A stretch of 39,764 nt of DNA from Candidatus Aenigmatarchaeota archaeon (GCA_023137195.1 JAGLPV010000008.1:1-39764), one strand, 5' to 3'. Counted from the stretch's first letter, positions 7,513-15,608 are shown. Notes: a model not told the origin generated them from the sequence alone. Numbers and translations are program-made.

Positions 7513-9660
7513 ATGGAAATAAAAAACAAGGATTTTTCAAACCGGTGTTATTTTTCAAAAGACAATTCTTTTTTATGGAGAGATCTGGACAACAGTTTCA
7601 AAACAAAATGGTGTGGAATATGGAACAAAGACATCAAGTTCTTTGAGTATTTTGCCTACTGTGTCAATGGCACGTGGCTTACTCCAAACCTGTGTGAGAA
7701 AACAAAGGTTCAGACCAGCCAAACAATACACAATTATGTAGAAACAGAAAAAAACCTTGTAATTGAAGAAATAGTCTTTCCTAATAAAAACAGCATCATC
7801 TCTGTTCTTTCTCTAAAAAATACAGGAAAAGAAGCAAAAAAAATAAAAATAAATCTTGAATGCGCTGTAAATATAAGAGAGAAGGGAGAAAACTGGCACT
7901 TAAGAACATACCACCCTTCAAAAAATGATTTGAGAAAATGTGTTGTAGTGGAGTCTTACCTGAATACAGATAAATATAATGCAATCTATGGCTGCGGGAT
8001 GGCAAAGACGATTTTAAAAAATTCAAAAACAGCACCTAAAAAGACAAATACAAAAATAAATCTCCTACAGAACTACAAGGATCATTATCCTAATTCAAAA
8101 CAAAGGTGTTTCCTGAGCAGTGATTATTATGTGGAACTAAACATTGAGCCGGGAGAAAAGGTCCACCTTCCTTTCATATACTCATGCGCCAAAGAACAAA
8201 ATGATATGTACCATGAATATGATGAATCTGCATTGAAATGGAATGAAAAGAAAAAGGCATGGGCTTTGGGTCTAGAAGAAAAGCTAAAAGCAAAGATTGC
8301 AACGCCGGACAAATACATTGACAATGCTTTTGTGATGGCTCAGCATTCTTTATTGAGTATGATTCAAAAAACAGATTTTGGAGATGGAATGTATGCTGGA
8401 TTCCCTTGGTTCTTGTCATTCTGGTCGCGTGATACATTCTGGTCTTTGCTTGGAGTAAATGAACTTGGGTTCCTGGATGAGTCAAAAAAAATCATGTCTA
8501 CTATTGCATCATTTTACAACGAGGAAAAGGACAAAAAATTATTTTCTTATGGAATAAATGGACTGCCTACAAAAATAAGCATGAACAAGACATCACAATA
8601 CTACAGTTGCGATTTAAACCCCTTGTTTTTAACAGCATATCTGCACTATTCTTATTTGGGTGGGCAAAAAACGCAACTCCTGGATGCTGCGGAAAAAAAG
8701 ATAAAACACAACCTACGATTGGTTGATTATGCAGTGGATACAAATACCGCAAAAAACCAGCAAAAAGTTGAACATACCTGGATGGACACCATCATAAGAA
8801 GCGGAACTCCAATTGAAGTCCAGGCGCTCTGGACTGCTGCCCTCGGGAAAGAAACGGTCTTTGAAAAAATGAAACATAAAATCAATGTTGGTTTTTACAA
8901 TAATGAAGCAGATTATTTTTTCGACAGCTATAATACTGAAACAAAAACTATCGGCACAAAAATAAGACCCAATGCATTAGTTGCTCTAATGTTTAACCTA
9001 GTGGATAAAGAAAAAGCTGACAAGGTACTGGCTGTTGCAAAAAAAGAATTACATAGTAAATATGGTATAAGGACATTGTCAAAATACGACAAAAATTATA
9101 CGCCTGCTGCTTATCACAACGGGTGCTGCTGGGGATTGACCTCTATGTGGGGGGCATGCGCTTATTTTAATTACAATTACAATGATGATGGATTGGCTCT
9201 GCTTGAACAGGCGAGCAAACAGCAAATGAAAGGCAACCCTTATGGCTTTGACGAATGTAATGACAGCGACAGCGGTAAATCCCTTGGCGCTTCACCACAG
9301 GCATGGTCTGCAGGATTATTTGTATATGCTATTGATGCGTGTCTTTTTGGAATAAAAGGAGAAGAGAAAAACATAATTGTAATTGACCCACGATTGCCGT
9401 CAAAATGGCCTTACGCTGCGAGACTTGAAAAAACAATGAAGAAGAGTTTGTTTGATATCAAATTATTGAGAAGAAAGAGAAGCGGACACACTCTTCTCCA
9501 GATGGAGTTAACATTCAAAAAAGGAGCAAAAACCAATTTGATTAAAATAATGCGCCCAAGATCAAAAATGGAGGTTGTGAACGGATTTATAAAAGCAGGT
9601 AATGACAAATATACTCTTGTTGAAGCAGAAAACAAGACGGTGATTGTAATTGAAGAATAA
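7513..9660 (+). CDS. Glycogen debranching enzyme-like amylo-alpha-1,6-glucosidase
   Basis: 715-residue glycoside hydrolase resembling the archaeal/bacterial debranching enzymes of the GDE_C type. The N-terminal beta-rich domain (about 1-250) is followed by an (alpha/alpha)6 barrel. Barrel motifs are GFPWFLSFWSRDTFWSLLG (about 295-313, the usual W.GRD site, here SRD), TWMD near residue 421, RPNALVALMF, YHNGCCWGLTSMWG and GASPQAWSAG. The predicted reaction is hydrolysis of alpha-1,6 branches in glycogen or a related glucan. No signal peptide is seen, so it is likely cytoplasmic. It heads an operon with a tiny membrane protein and GAPN, consistent with glucan breakdown feeding glycolysis. The substrate is inferred from family and context. 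Confidence 0.88.
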   Translation: MEIKNKDFSNRCYFSKDNSFLWRDLDNSFKTKWCGIWNKDIKFFEYFAYCVNGTWLTPNLCEKTKVQTSQTIHNYVETEKNLVIEEIVFPNKNSIISVLSLKNTGKEAKKIKINLECAVNIREKGENWHLRTYHPSKNDLRKCVVVESYLNTDKYNAIYGCGMAKTILKNSKTAPKKTNTKINLLQNYKDHYPNSKQRCFLSSDYYVELNIEPGEKVHLPFIYSCAKEQNDMYHEYDESALKWNEKKKAWALGLEEKLKAKIATPDKYIDNAFVMAQHSLLSMIQKTDFGDGMYAGFPWFLSFWSRDTFWSLLGVNELGFLDESKKIMSTIASFYNEEKDKKLFSYGINGLPTKISMNKTSQYYSCDLNPLFLTAYLHYSYLGGQKTQLLDAAEKKIKHNLRLVDYAVDTNTAKNQQKVEHTWMDTIIRSGTPIEVQALWTAALGKETVFEKMKHKINVGFYNNEADYFFDSYNTETKTIGTKIRPNALVALMFNLVDKEKADKVLAVAKKELHSKYGIRTLSKYDKNYTPAAYHNGCCWGLTSMWGACAYFNYNYNDDGLALLEQASKQQMKGNPYGFDECNDSDSGKSLGASPQAWSAGLFVYAIDACLFGIKGEEKNIIVIDPRLPSKWPYAARLEKTMKKSLFDIKLLRRKRSGHTLLQMELTFKKGAKTNLIKIMRPRSKMEVVNGFIKAGNDKYTLVEAENKTVIVIEE

Positions 9661-9661
9661 T

Positions 9662-9844
9662 ATGGCTTCGAGAAGAAAAGCAGTATTGAGTTTGTCCCTG
9701 GAACAGATAATCATCATAATTGGAATGGTGTTGTTTGCAATTATTGCCATACCTATTTTTGTCAAAATTGTATTTAATACAGAAAGCGCAATGGGGAGTT
9801 GGAGTGAAGAAATAATAGGAAGACTAAGTGGATTCGCCGGATAA
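9662..9844 (+). CDS. Tiny single-span membrane protein, pilin-like N terminus
   Basis: 60 residues starting at the ATG one base after the debranching enzyme stop codon. The N terminus RRKAVLSLSLEQ leads into a strongly hydrophobic helix (about residues 14-36), then a short polar tail ending SGFAG. The arrangement basic residues - Ala - xSLEQ - hydrophobic helix resembles an archaeal class III (type IV pilin-like) signal peptide, but the segment before Glu is longer than usual, so this is tentative. It is locked between two metabolic genes, 3 bases before the GAPN start codon. I do not know its function. Confidence 0.65.
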   Translation: MASRRKAVLSLSLEQIIIIIGMVLFAIIAIPIFVKIVFNTESAMGSWSEEIIGRLSGFAG

Positions 9845-9847
9845 AAT

Positions 9848-11314
9848 ATGTTTGATGAGATAAAATTAAATAAAGAATATAAATATTTTGATGGGTGCCG
9901 ATGGGTGCATTCGGCAGAATATAGAAAAATAGAGATAAAAAACCCTGTTGATGATTCTGTAGTAGGATGTATCCAGAATTGTACCGGAGACGAAATAATA
10001 AGAGTTGTAGAAACCCTGAAAGAAGGACAAAAAAGATGGGCTTCCAAAACAATAGATGAAAGAGCAACTATTCTTGACAAAGCCGCAGACATAATAGAGT
10101 CGCAGGTAGATTTTATTGGCAATATCCTATGCAGGGAAATCGCAAAACCCCTGAATGATGCAAAAGAAGAGATTCTTCGCAGCGCTCAGATTACGAGATT
10201 TACCAGTCATTCTGTCAGAACTATTGAAGGACAATATCTTCAAAGCGGAGTATTTTACAATACTAAAAACAACAAGCAGTGCCTTGTGAAGCGCGAGCCT
10301 TTGGGAATAGTTCTTGCAATCTCTCCTTTTAATTATCCTGTGAACCTGTCTTGTTCAAAAATAGCACCTGCTCTTGCAAGCGGAAACGCGGTTATTTTAA
10401 AACCACCATTGGAGGGGGCTATTAGTGCTTTTCACCTGGTTCAATGCTTTCTTGAAGCAGGGGTTCCTGGTGGAGTGATAGCGACAGTCACAGGAGAGTC
10501 GAAGAAAATAGGAGATATTCTTGTGCCTCATGAAGACATTTCCTGCATCTCTTTTACAGGAAGCACATCGACAGGAGAAATAATAGCAAGAAAGGCAGGA
10601 ATAAAAAAACTTTTATTTGAACTTGGAGGCAATGGGACTGCGATTATTTTGGATGACTGCGACCTTGAAAAAACCATAAATGATGTTATCCCAGGGGCTT
10701 TTTCTTATTCAGGGCAAAGATGCACAGCAATAAAGAGACTTCTTGTCCAGGACAAAATAGCAGGTCGGGCAATTGCTTTGATGAAGAAGAAAATTGAAAA
10801 ATTAAGTGTTGGTTCTCCTCTTAAAAACAATGATATTACTCCTCTTGTTGGTCTTCATCATGCTGAATTTGTCGAAAATCTGATAAATGGCGCAAAAAGA
10901 GGAGGTGCTAAAATAATTACCGGGGGTCGAAGAAAAGGCAATTTGATAGAACCTACTTTAATTGACAAAGTTGACCCGGGGATGAGTATTGCAAATGTCG
11001 AACAATTTGGTCCTGTGTTGCCTGTAATTCGATTCAAAAAAATAGACGAAGCTATTGAAATCACAAACACAACAAAATACGGGCTCCAGTCATGCGTCTT
11101 CACACAGGACATAGATAAAGCGTTTTATATTGCAGAAAGAATTCTGACCGGAACGATGAACATAAACTGCGCTCCTTCAAGAGGACCGGATACATTCCCC
11201 TTTTTAGGGGTAAAAAAATCAGGAATTGGAGTACAGGGGATAAAGGACAGCATACTGGAGATGACAAGAGAGAAAGTGATTGTAATAAAAACAAGCAAAA
11301 ATCTTTCAAAATAG
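9848..11314 (+). CDS. gapN: GAPN-type NAD(P)-dependent non-phosphorylating glyceraldehyde-3-phosphate dehydrogenase
   Basis: Aldehyde dehydrogenase superfamily member, 488 residues. Catalytic residues are visible: Asn162 in FNYP, Lys185 in ILKP, Glu258 in FELGGN and the nucleophile Cys292 in SGQRCTAIKR. The SGQRCTAIKR and NINCAPSRGPDTFPFLGVK segments are hallmarks of the GAPN subfamily and differ from succinate-semialdehyde or betaine-aldehyde enzymes. GAPN oxidises glyceraldehyde-3-phosphate straight to 3-phosphoglycerate without ATP formation, a common archaeal shortcut. It is the third gene of the debranching enzyme operon, which supports a sugar-degrading route. Cofactor preference cannot be read reliably from the sequence. 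Confidence 0.9.
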   Translation: MFDEIKLNKEYKYFDGCRWVHSAEYRKIEIKNPVDDSVVGCIQNCTGDEIIRVVETLKEGQKRWASKTIDERATILDKAADIIESQVDFIGNILCREIAKPLNDAKEEILRSAQITRFTSHSVRTIEGQYLQSGVFYNTKNNKQCLVKREPLGIVLAISPFNYPVNLSCSKIAPALASGNAVILKPPLEGAISAFHLVQCFLEAGVPGGVIATVTGESKKIGDILVPHEDISCISFTGSTSTGEIIARKAGIKKLLFELGGNGTAIILDDCDLEKTINDVIPGAFSYSGQRCTAIKRLLVQDKIAGRAIALMKKKIEKLSVGSPLKNNDITPLVGLHHAEFVENLINGAKRGGAKIITGGRRKGNLIEPTLIDKVDPGMSIANVEQFGPVLPVIRFKKIDEAIEITNTTKYGLQSCVFTQDIDKAFYIAERILTGTMNINCAPSRGPDTFPFLGVKKSGIGVQGIKDSILEMTREKVIVIKTSKNLSK

Positions 11315-11338
11315 ATTCTTCTTTATTTCAATAAAAGA

Positions 11339-11468
11339 GTCTTACGAAAATTACTTCTTTTAATGTTGTAAATAAACTCCTTGTGAAATTTTACTGCTTA
11401 TTTACAATGTGAACGATTTTTCACGAAAGTGTCTAAATTTGTACGTAAGATACGGTTTATACACAACA
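11339..11468 (+). repeat. Intergenic mosaic of interspersed repeats and hairpins
   Basis: Non-coding gap between gapN and the pilin cluster. It holds an exact 10-base inverted repeat, TTGTAAATAA at 11366-11375 and TTATTTACAA at 11398-11407. The 15-base word ATGTTGTAAATAAAC (11363-11377) recurs inverted at 20233-20247. A second word at 11429-11465 (starts GTGTCTAAATTTGTACGTAA) recurs at 25866-25902, and its 19-base core recurs inverted at 17964-17982. The TCTTACG/CGTAAGA pair (11340-11346, 11444-11450) may close the whole unit. Confidence 0.7.
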
Positions 11469-11477
11469 CAATAATAT

Positions 11478-11486
11478 ATTTATAAA
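11478..11486 (+). promoter_or_regulatory. TATA box for the pilin-like cluster
   Basis: ATTTATAAA centred about 25 bases before the ATG at 11507. It directly follows the repeat at 11429-11465, and no Shine-Dalgarno sequence is seen. Confidence 0.6.
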
Positions 11487-11506
11487 CTTCATCAATAGAA
11501 GAAAGT

Positions 11507-11914
11507 ATGAAATCCCAGGCAGCCATAGAATATATGGCAGTAGTTGTCATTTCTTTGCTTCTTGTCACCCCATTCATCCTGCTTGCTCAGAAGTCTGTAA
11601 AGGATATGGAATCTAAAATAGATTTGATCGGAGCAAAAGAAACATTAGATAAAATAGGTGATGCGGCAAAAATAGTGTATTCCCAGGGAGATCCGGCAAA
11701 ATTAACTGTTGATGTAAAATTTCCAAAAAACATTAAAGCCAGCAATATAACACATCAAATGATGTATTTCATTATAGAAACAAACTCCATGAATAATACA
11801 ATATTTAAACTCTTTGATTTTGATATAAATGGGACCCTTCCAACTGATTATGGAACGCACACGATAGTTTTGTCCAATATAAACAATGTTGTTAATATCA
11901 GTTATACGAGTTGA
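11507..11914 (+). CDS. Class III signal peptide (type IV pilin-like) protein 1
   Basis: 135 residues beginning MKSQAAIEYM, a classic archaeal class III signal peptide: a basic residue, the cleavage region before Gln, Glu at mature position about +5, then a hydrophobic helix (about 10-28). Prepilin peptidase of the EppA/PibD type would cut near Ser3-Gln4, leaving the helix to pack in a pilus or pilus-like filament. The rest is a small extracellular domain rich in Asn, Ser, Thr and beta-prone segments. It is the first of three overlapping genes, so the set probably forms one surface structure. Which one is the major subunit cannot be told. Confidence 0.85.
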   Translation: MKSQAAIEYMAVVVISLLLVTPFILLAQKSVKDMESKIDLIGAKETLDKIGDAAKIVYSQGDPAKLTVDVKFPKNIKASNITHQMMYFIIETNSMNNTIFKLFDFDINGTLPTDYGTHTIVLSNINNVVNISYTS

Positions 11915-11916
11915 TT

Positions 11917-12315
11917 ATGCTAACAAAAAAAGCCCAAAGTGCTGTGGAACTTGTCGTGATGTTTTGTATGTTAAGTTTGATATTTACTGTTTTTGTTACA
12001 AATATAATTTATAAAAACGCAAACCTGAAAATACAAAAAGTAAATCAAAATTCACGTTATATTAGTGATTGGGTCTCTACAGAATTGAATAATGTGTACA
12101 TACAAGGGTATGGATACAGTAGGAATTTTACTCTTCCTGTTGATATAATAGGTTATAATTATAGTATTAGGATAGTTGATCATATGGTCTTGGTCTTTGT
12201 TGCAAACAATAATACATATCTGCGCAAAACAATTCCGGAAAATATTTCCGGAGAGTTAAAGAAAGGTTTGAATTGTGTGACAAATAAAAATGGAGTTATA
12301 TATGTTACTCATTGA
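11917..12315 (+). CDS. Class III signal peptide (type IV pilin-like) protein 2
   Basis: 132 residues from the ATG at 11917. A TTG at 11911 is also in frame, but it overlaps the previous stop and lengthens the signal only by two residues. The N terminus MLTKKAQSAVELVVMF matches the class III pattern KKAQSxxEL, with the hydrophobic helix at about 12-31. The mature domain is rich in Asn and Tyr. It begins 2 bases after the stop of pilin-like gene 1 and overlaps pilin-like gene 3, so the three are one transcription and translation unit. Confidence 0.82.
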   Translation: MLTKKAQSAVELVVMFCMLSLIFTVFVTNIIYKNANLKIQKVNQNSRYISDWVSTELNNVYIQGYGYSRNFTLPVDIIGYNYSIRIVDHMVLVFVANNNTYLRKTIPENISGELKKGLNCVTNKNGVIYVTH

Positions 12316-12826
12316 AAAAAAGAGGAAAGCGCAGACAATTAGCATGGATTTTTATACGAGTCTTATTATTTTTATTATGATTCTCGGACTTAGTATATCT
12401 TTATGGGATGATTCTATAAAAGATGTTTCCTGGAGCATCCAGGTACAGGAAATGAACAATTATGCAAATAAAATAGCAGATAGTCTAATCCGGAGCCAGG
12501 GATATCCTTTAGACTGGACAAATGAAACTGTTGATGTCCTCGGTCTGGTTGAGAAAAGCCATATCTTAAATCATGAAAAAGCGCTTGAAATGAAAAATAT
12601 AAGCTCTGGTAAAATGGCTGGTTTGTTTGGGTATGCACCATATAAGTTATATATCCAAGTAAATAATATTTCTGACATGCCTGTTCTTATAGGTGGTGTT
12701 AATGTCACATGGGGGAATTACAACCACTCTCTTGCAAATTCTATAACAAAAACAACCAGGCATGCTCTGCTAAATAATAATAACACTATTGAAAGAGTAT
12801 CAATACTAGTATATATCTGGAACTAA
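12302..12826 (+). CDS. Class III signal peptide-like pilin protein 3 (Asp in place of Glu5)
   Basis: 174 residues from the ATG at 12302; an ATG four codons upstream (12290) is also open. The N terminus MLLIEKKRKAQTISMDFYTS follows the pilin pattern, but the conserved Glu of the mature +5 position is replaced by Asp (AQTISMD). In type IV pilins this acidic residue helps subunits register with the N terminus of the neighbouring subunit. A variant is typical of minor or initiating pilins, so a minor-pilin role is my inference. The mature domain has several NxS/T sites that could be glycosylated. The stop TAA interlocks with the thiM stop in the shared bases CTAA (12823-12826). Confidence 0.78.
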   Translation: MLLIEKKRKAQTISMDFYTSLIIFIMILGLSISLWDDSIKDVSWSIQVQEMNNYANKIADSLIRSQGYPLDWTNETVDVLGLVEKSHILNHEKALEMKNISSGKMAGLFGYAPYKLYIQVNNISDMPVLIGGVNVTWGNYNHSLANSITKTTRHALLNNNNTIERVSILVYIWN

Positions 12827-13650
12827 ATATCTCGCCTTATATATTTTTGATATTGTGGGATTATGATGGTCGACAAAGAATATATCTTGTCGAATAATTG
12901 TGTGTGAAATGAACCAGAACCATCTGATTGTTTTTCTGCCAGTTCCTGGGCTATGCCAAAGCAGATAAGAGCTGCCACACTTGCTTTTACGTAATCTTTT
13001 TCGATTGCTGAAAAAGATGCAATCAATGATGCTGCCATACAGCCGCCACCGGTTATTTTTCCAGCCATAGGACTGCCGTTATGGACTTTGTATATTTTAT
13101 TGGCATCTACAATAATATCCTCTTTTCCTGTCATTACAATGGTTGAGCCGGTCTTTTTTGCCAGTGTTTTTGCTACTGTTTCGGGGCTTCCTTTTACTCC
13201 TCCTGATTCTACGCCCCTCATTTCTGCTTCTGCTTCTGCAAGAGTTCCTATCTCACCTGCGTTGCCTTTTATCACAGATATTTTCAAATCCATGATTAAT
13301 TTATTTGCGCTTTCTGTCCTTAACTTTGTTGCGCCTGCTCCACATGGATCAAGTATTATTGGTATGTCTAGCTCGTTTGCTTTTTTACCTGCAATGAGCA
13401 TTGATTCAATTTGTGTTTGGTCAAGAGTGCCAATATTGAGTACCAATGCGTTTGAGATTGCGACCATCTCTTCTACTTCTTCTTTTGCGTGCGCCATGAC
13501 GGGTGCTGCGCCGATTGCAAGAGTCATGTTTGCGCAATCGTTGACTGTAACGTAGTTTGTGATATGATGGATTATTGGTCTTTTTTGCCTTAATTTTTCC
13601 AGCACTTTTCCTGTGTTTATGTCTTCTGTATTGTATATTTCTGTATTCAT
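12823..13650 (-). CDS. thiM: Hydroxyethylthiazole kinase
   Basis: 275 residues, the family's usual length. It phosphorylates the thiazole alcohol of thiamine for salvage. Motifs include the substrate-binding N terminus (HHITNYVTVNDCAN, 28-41), DPCGAGAT (101-108), KGNAGEIGTLA (128-138) and the anion-hole/catalytic GGGCMAA (201-207). The start overlaps the thiL stop by 4 bases, so the two are translationally coupled. The thi genes present (E, L, M) build thiamine diphosphate from salvaged thiazole plus a supplied pyrimidine. No thiC, thiD or thiazole synthase gene appears in this window, which fits a salvage lifestyle, although those genes could lie elsewhere. Confidence 0.95.
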   Translation of the reverse strand: MNTEIYNTEDINTGKVLEKLRQKRPIIHHITNYVTVNDCANMTLAIGAAPVMAHAKEEVEEMVAISNALVLNIGTLDQTQIESMLIAGKKANELDIPIILDPCGAGATKLRTESANKLIMDLKISVIKGNAGEIGTLAEAEAEMRGVESGGVKGSPETVAKTLAKKTGSTIVMTGKEDIIVDANKIYKVHNGSPMAGKITGGGCMAASLIASFSAIEKDYVKASVAALICFGIAQELAEKQSDGSGSFHTQLFDKIYSLSTIIIPQYQKYIRRDI

Positions 13651-14690
13651 AATATGTCTCTTTTCTTGAAATCGAAAGGGTTTTGTTTGAAGTGGTCGTA
13701 GCCTGTTTTTTTTAGTTCTTGTTTTTTGCCTTCTTCATCTATTAAATAAATGCTTTTTTCTTTTGTTATTTTTCCTATAGTGGTTACTGAAGTGCCTGTT
13801 TGTTTTTTGAGTGTATCTATTATAATTTTCTCGTTTTCTTTTTTTGTTGTGAAGAGGAGTTCGTAGTCTTCCCCTCCATAAAGGGCGGTTTCTTTTGTGT
13901 CTTTTTTGATTGAGCGTAGGAGTTCTTCTGTTGCTTTTGAGGTTGGTATTTTTTGTTTGTATATGATTGCTCCGACATTGCTTGCCTCGCATATTTCTCT
14001 TGTCTCTGTTGCAAGACCGTCGCTTATATCATCCATTGAAGTGATGCAGTTTAGTTTTTTTAATATTTGTGATTCTTTTAGACAGTGTTGTGGATTGATG
14101 TGGATTTTTTTGAGAATGCTCCCTGACTCTTTGCTTATGTTTGTGTTGTTCTGGAGAAAATATAATCCTGCGCCGGATGCGCCTAAATCTCCAGTAACTA
14201 GGATTATGTCTTCTTCTTCTGCGCCTGAACGACGGATTTCTTTATCTACTTCTCCTGCAATAACTATGTTTATTATTATTGCTTCTGATGGAGAGCCCGT
14301 CATATTTCCTCCAATGATGTTTATATTGTATTTATCTGTCTCACTCATAATCCCTTTATAGAGCCCATCTATAAATTCAACTGTTATGTCTTTTGGGATT
14401 GCTAATGAAATCAGCATGTGTTTTGGTATTGCGCCCATAGAGGCAATATCAGAGATATTTGCGACTACTGCTTTTTTGCCTATCTGCTCTGGTGTATAAA
14501 AATCAAGTGAGAAATGGACATCCTCTACAAGCATGTCTGTTGTGAATACGAGGTTTTTGTCTTTTGGGGCTTTGGTTACTGCCGCATCATCTCCAATACC
14601 AAGGATGACTTCCTCTTTGTTGATAGATATGCTTTTGTTTATGTGTTTTATCAGTGCCTGCTCTCCGCCAATTTCAGGGATTTTTGTCAT
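13647..14690 (-). CDS. thiL: Thiamine-monophosphate kinase
   Basis: 347 residues of the AIR-synthase/ThiL fold. It makes thiamine diphosphate, the active cofactor, from thiamine monophosphate and ATP. Seen are GIGDDAAV (31-38), TTDMLVEDVHF (50-60), the NISDIASMGA stretch near 78, VTGDLGASGAG, and SMDDISDGLATE with metal-binding Asp residues. It follows a structured repeat element on its own strand, whose last bases (GATATAAA) sit about 20-24 bases before this ATG and can serve as its TATA box. It is coupled to thiM downstream. No TPP riboswitch consensus is visible in the upstream gap. Confidence 0.95.
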   Translation of the reverse strand: MTKIPEIGGEQALIKHINKSISINKEEVILGIGDDAAVTKAPKDKNLVFTTDMLVEDVHFSLDFYTPEQIGKKAVVANISDIASMGAIPKHMLISLAIPKDITVEFIDGLYKGIMSETDKYNINIIGGNMTGSPSEAIIINIVIAGEVDKEIRRSGAEEEDIILVTGDLGASGAGLYFLQNNTNISKESGSILKKIHINPQHCLKESQILKKLNCITSMDDISDGLATETREICEASNVGAIIYKQKIPTSKATEELLRSIKKDTKETALYGGEDYELLFTTKKENEKIIIDTLKKQTGTSVTTIGKITKEKSIYLIDEEGKKQELKKTGYDHFKQNPFDFKKRDIL

Positions 14691-14706
14691 ATTTGTTGTT
14701 TTTGTT

Positions 14707-14896
14707 TATATCGCGGCACAAAAGTAATCATGGAAGTTTCCTTACAATCCATACTACTTCTAAGCTTTTGTTCTTGTTTCATTACATTTATGCAACAAGA
14801 ACAAAATGCAAGTATGTGGCGCGATATACTAGCAAAATACATAAATACTATCTAAATACAGATATTATATCTTTGTATTATTTATGTGTTTTGCTA
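14707..14896 (-). repeat. Composite hairpin element, copy A (thiE-thiL gap)
   Basis: Two adjoining palindromes read on the minus strand. Hairpin 1 has 18-base arms, 14879-14896 and 14830-14847, matching at 17 of 18 positions with the odd pair able to form G-U; its first arm lies inside the last codons of thiE. Hairpin 2 has arms 14815-14828 and 14707-14720 (9 pairs, a mismatch, 4 pairs). It encloses a further exact 13-base hairpin, 14766-14778 with 14794-14806. Copy B at 24228-24339 has the same order and near-identical sequence but lacks about 80 internal bases. No protein is encoded. Confidence 0.8.
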
Positions 14897-15608
14897 TATC
14901 TTTATATTTTATTGTTTTTTTTTGCCCGAGTGTGTATTGATTGATTATTTTGAGCAAAGAAAGAGTTTCTTTTTTTATATTCTTGCCTATTATTGCAGAG
15001 ATGACTGCGACAGAATCTGCGCCTGTTTTTAAGACTTCTTCTGTATTTGTTTTGTTTATTCCTCCTATCGCCACTATTGGGAGTGTTGTTTGTTTTTTTA
15101 TTTGTCTTATCTTTTCCAGACCAATTCCTTTTCCTGCGTCCTTTTTTGTGCCAGTGTCAAATATCGGACCAATTCCAAGGTATGTTGCGCCGTCTTCATC
15201 TGCTTGTTTTGCCTCTTCTATTGTGCTTACAGAGACTCCTATTATTTTGCCACTAAATATTTTTACGGCTTCTTTTATAGGCATATCTTCCTGACCTATG
15301 TGGATGCCGTCTGCGCCTATTTGTTCTGCTATTTTTGGGTGGTCGTTGATTATTAGAAGTGCGTTGTGTTTTTTTGTAAGTTTCTTTAATTCTTTTGCTT
15401 TTTTGAGAATATGGTCTTCTGAACTTTCTTTTTCACGGTATTGTATTATTTTTATTCCTGATTCAAGAGCTTCCTTTACATCAGATACTTCTCCTTGTTT
15501 AGAAAGATTCCTGTTGGTTATTAAGTATAGTTTTGGCAAATTTGTTGTTGTTTGGTTGGAGGAGGTATTAGTGTATCTGGGGGAAACTGTTTTTTCAAAT
15601 GAATTCAT
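14865..15608 (-). CDS. thiE: Thiamine-phosphate synthase
   Basis: 247 residues with a TIM-barrel ThiE core from about residue 26 (LPKLYLITNR). It joins the thiazole phosphate and pyrimidine diphosphate to give thiamine monophosphate. Motifs are IIQYREKE, LIINDHPKIA, GADGIHIGQEDMP, IGVSVST, YLGIGPIFDTGTKKDAG and IVAIGGI. The first 25 residues are a Ser/Thr/Asn-rich extension with no other Met, so either the extension is real or a non-ATG start is used. The ATG is 20 bases after the 3' end of tRNA-Asp on the same strand, so the message may come from processing of a tRNA transcript. The last codons also form one arm of the hairpin element. Confidence 0.94.
   Translation of the reverse strand: MNSFEKTVSPRYTNTSSNQTTTNLPKLYLITNRNLSKQGEVSDVKEALESGIKIIQYREKESSEDHILKKAKELKKLTKKHNALLIINDHPKIAEQIGADGIHIGQEDMPIKEAVKIFSGKIIGVSVSTIEEAKQADEDGATYLGIGPIFDTGTKKDAGKGIGLEKIRQIKKQTTLPIVAIGGINKTNTEEVLKTGADSVAVISAIIGKNIKKETLSLLKIINQYTLGQKKTIKYKDIAKHINNTKI

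Noticed and set aside
14691..14864. TPP riboswitch before thiL
   Set aside because: Neither strand shows the conserved CTGAGA plus ACCTGATCTGG-type core; the structure is explained by the composite hairpin element.
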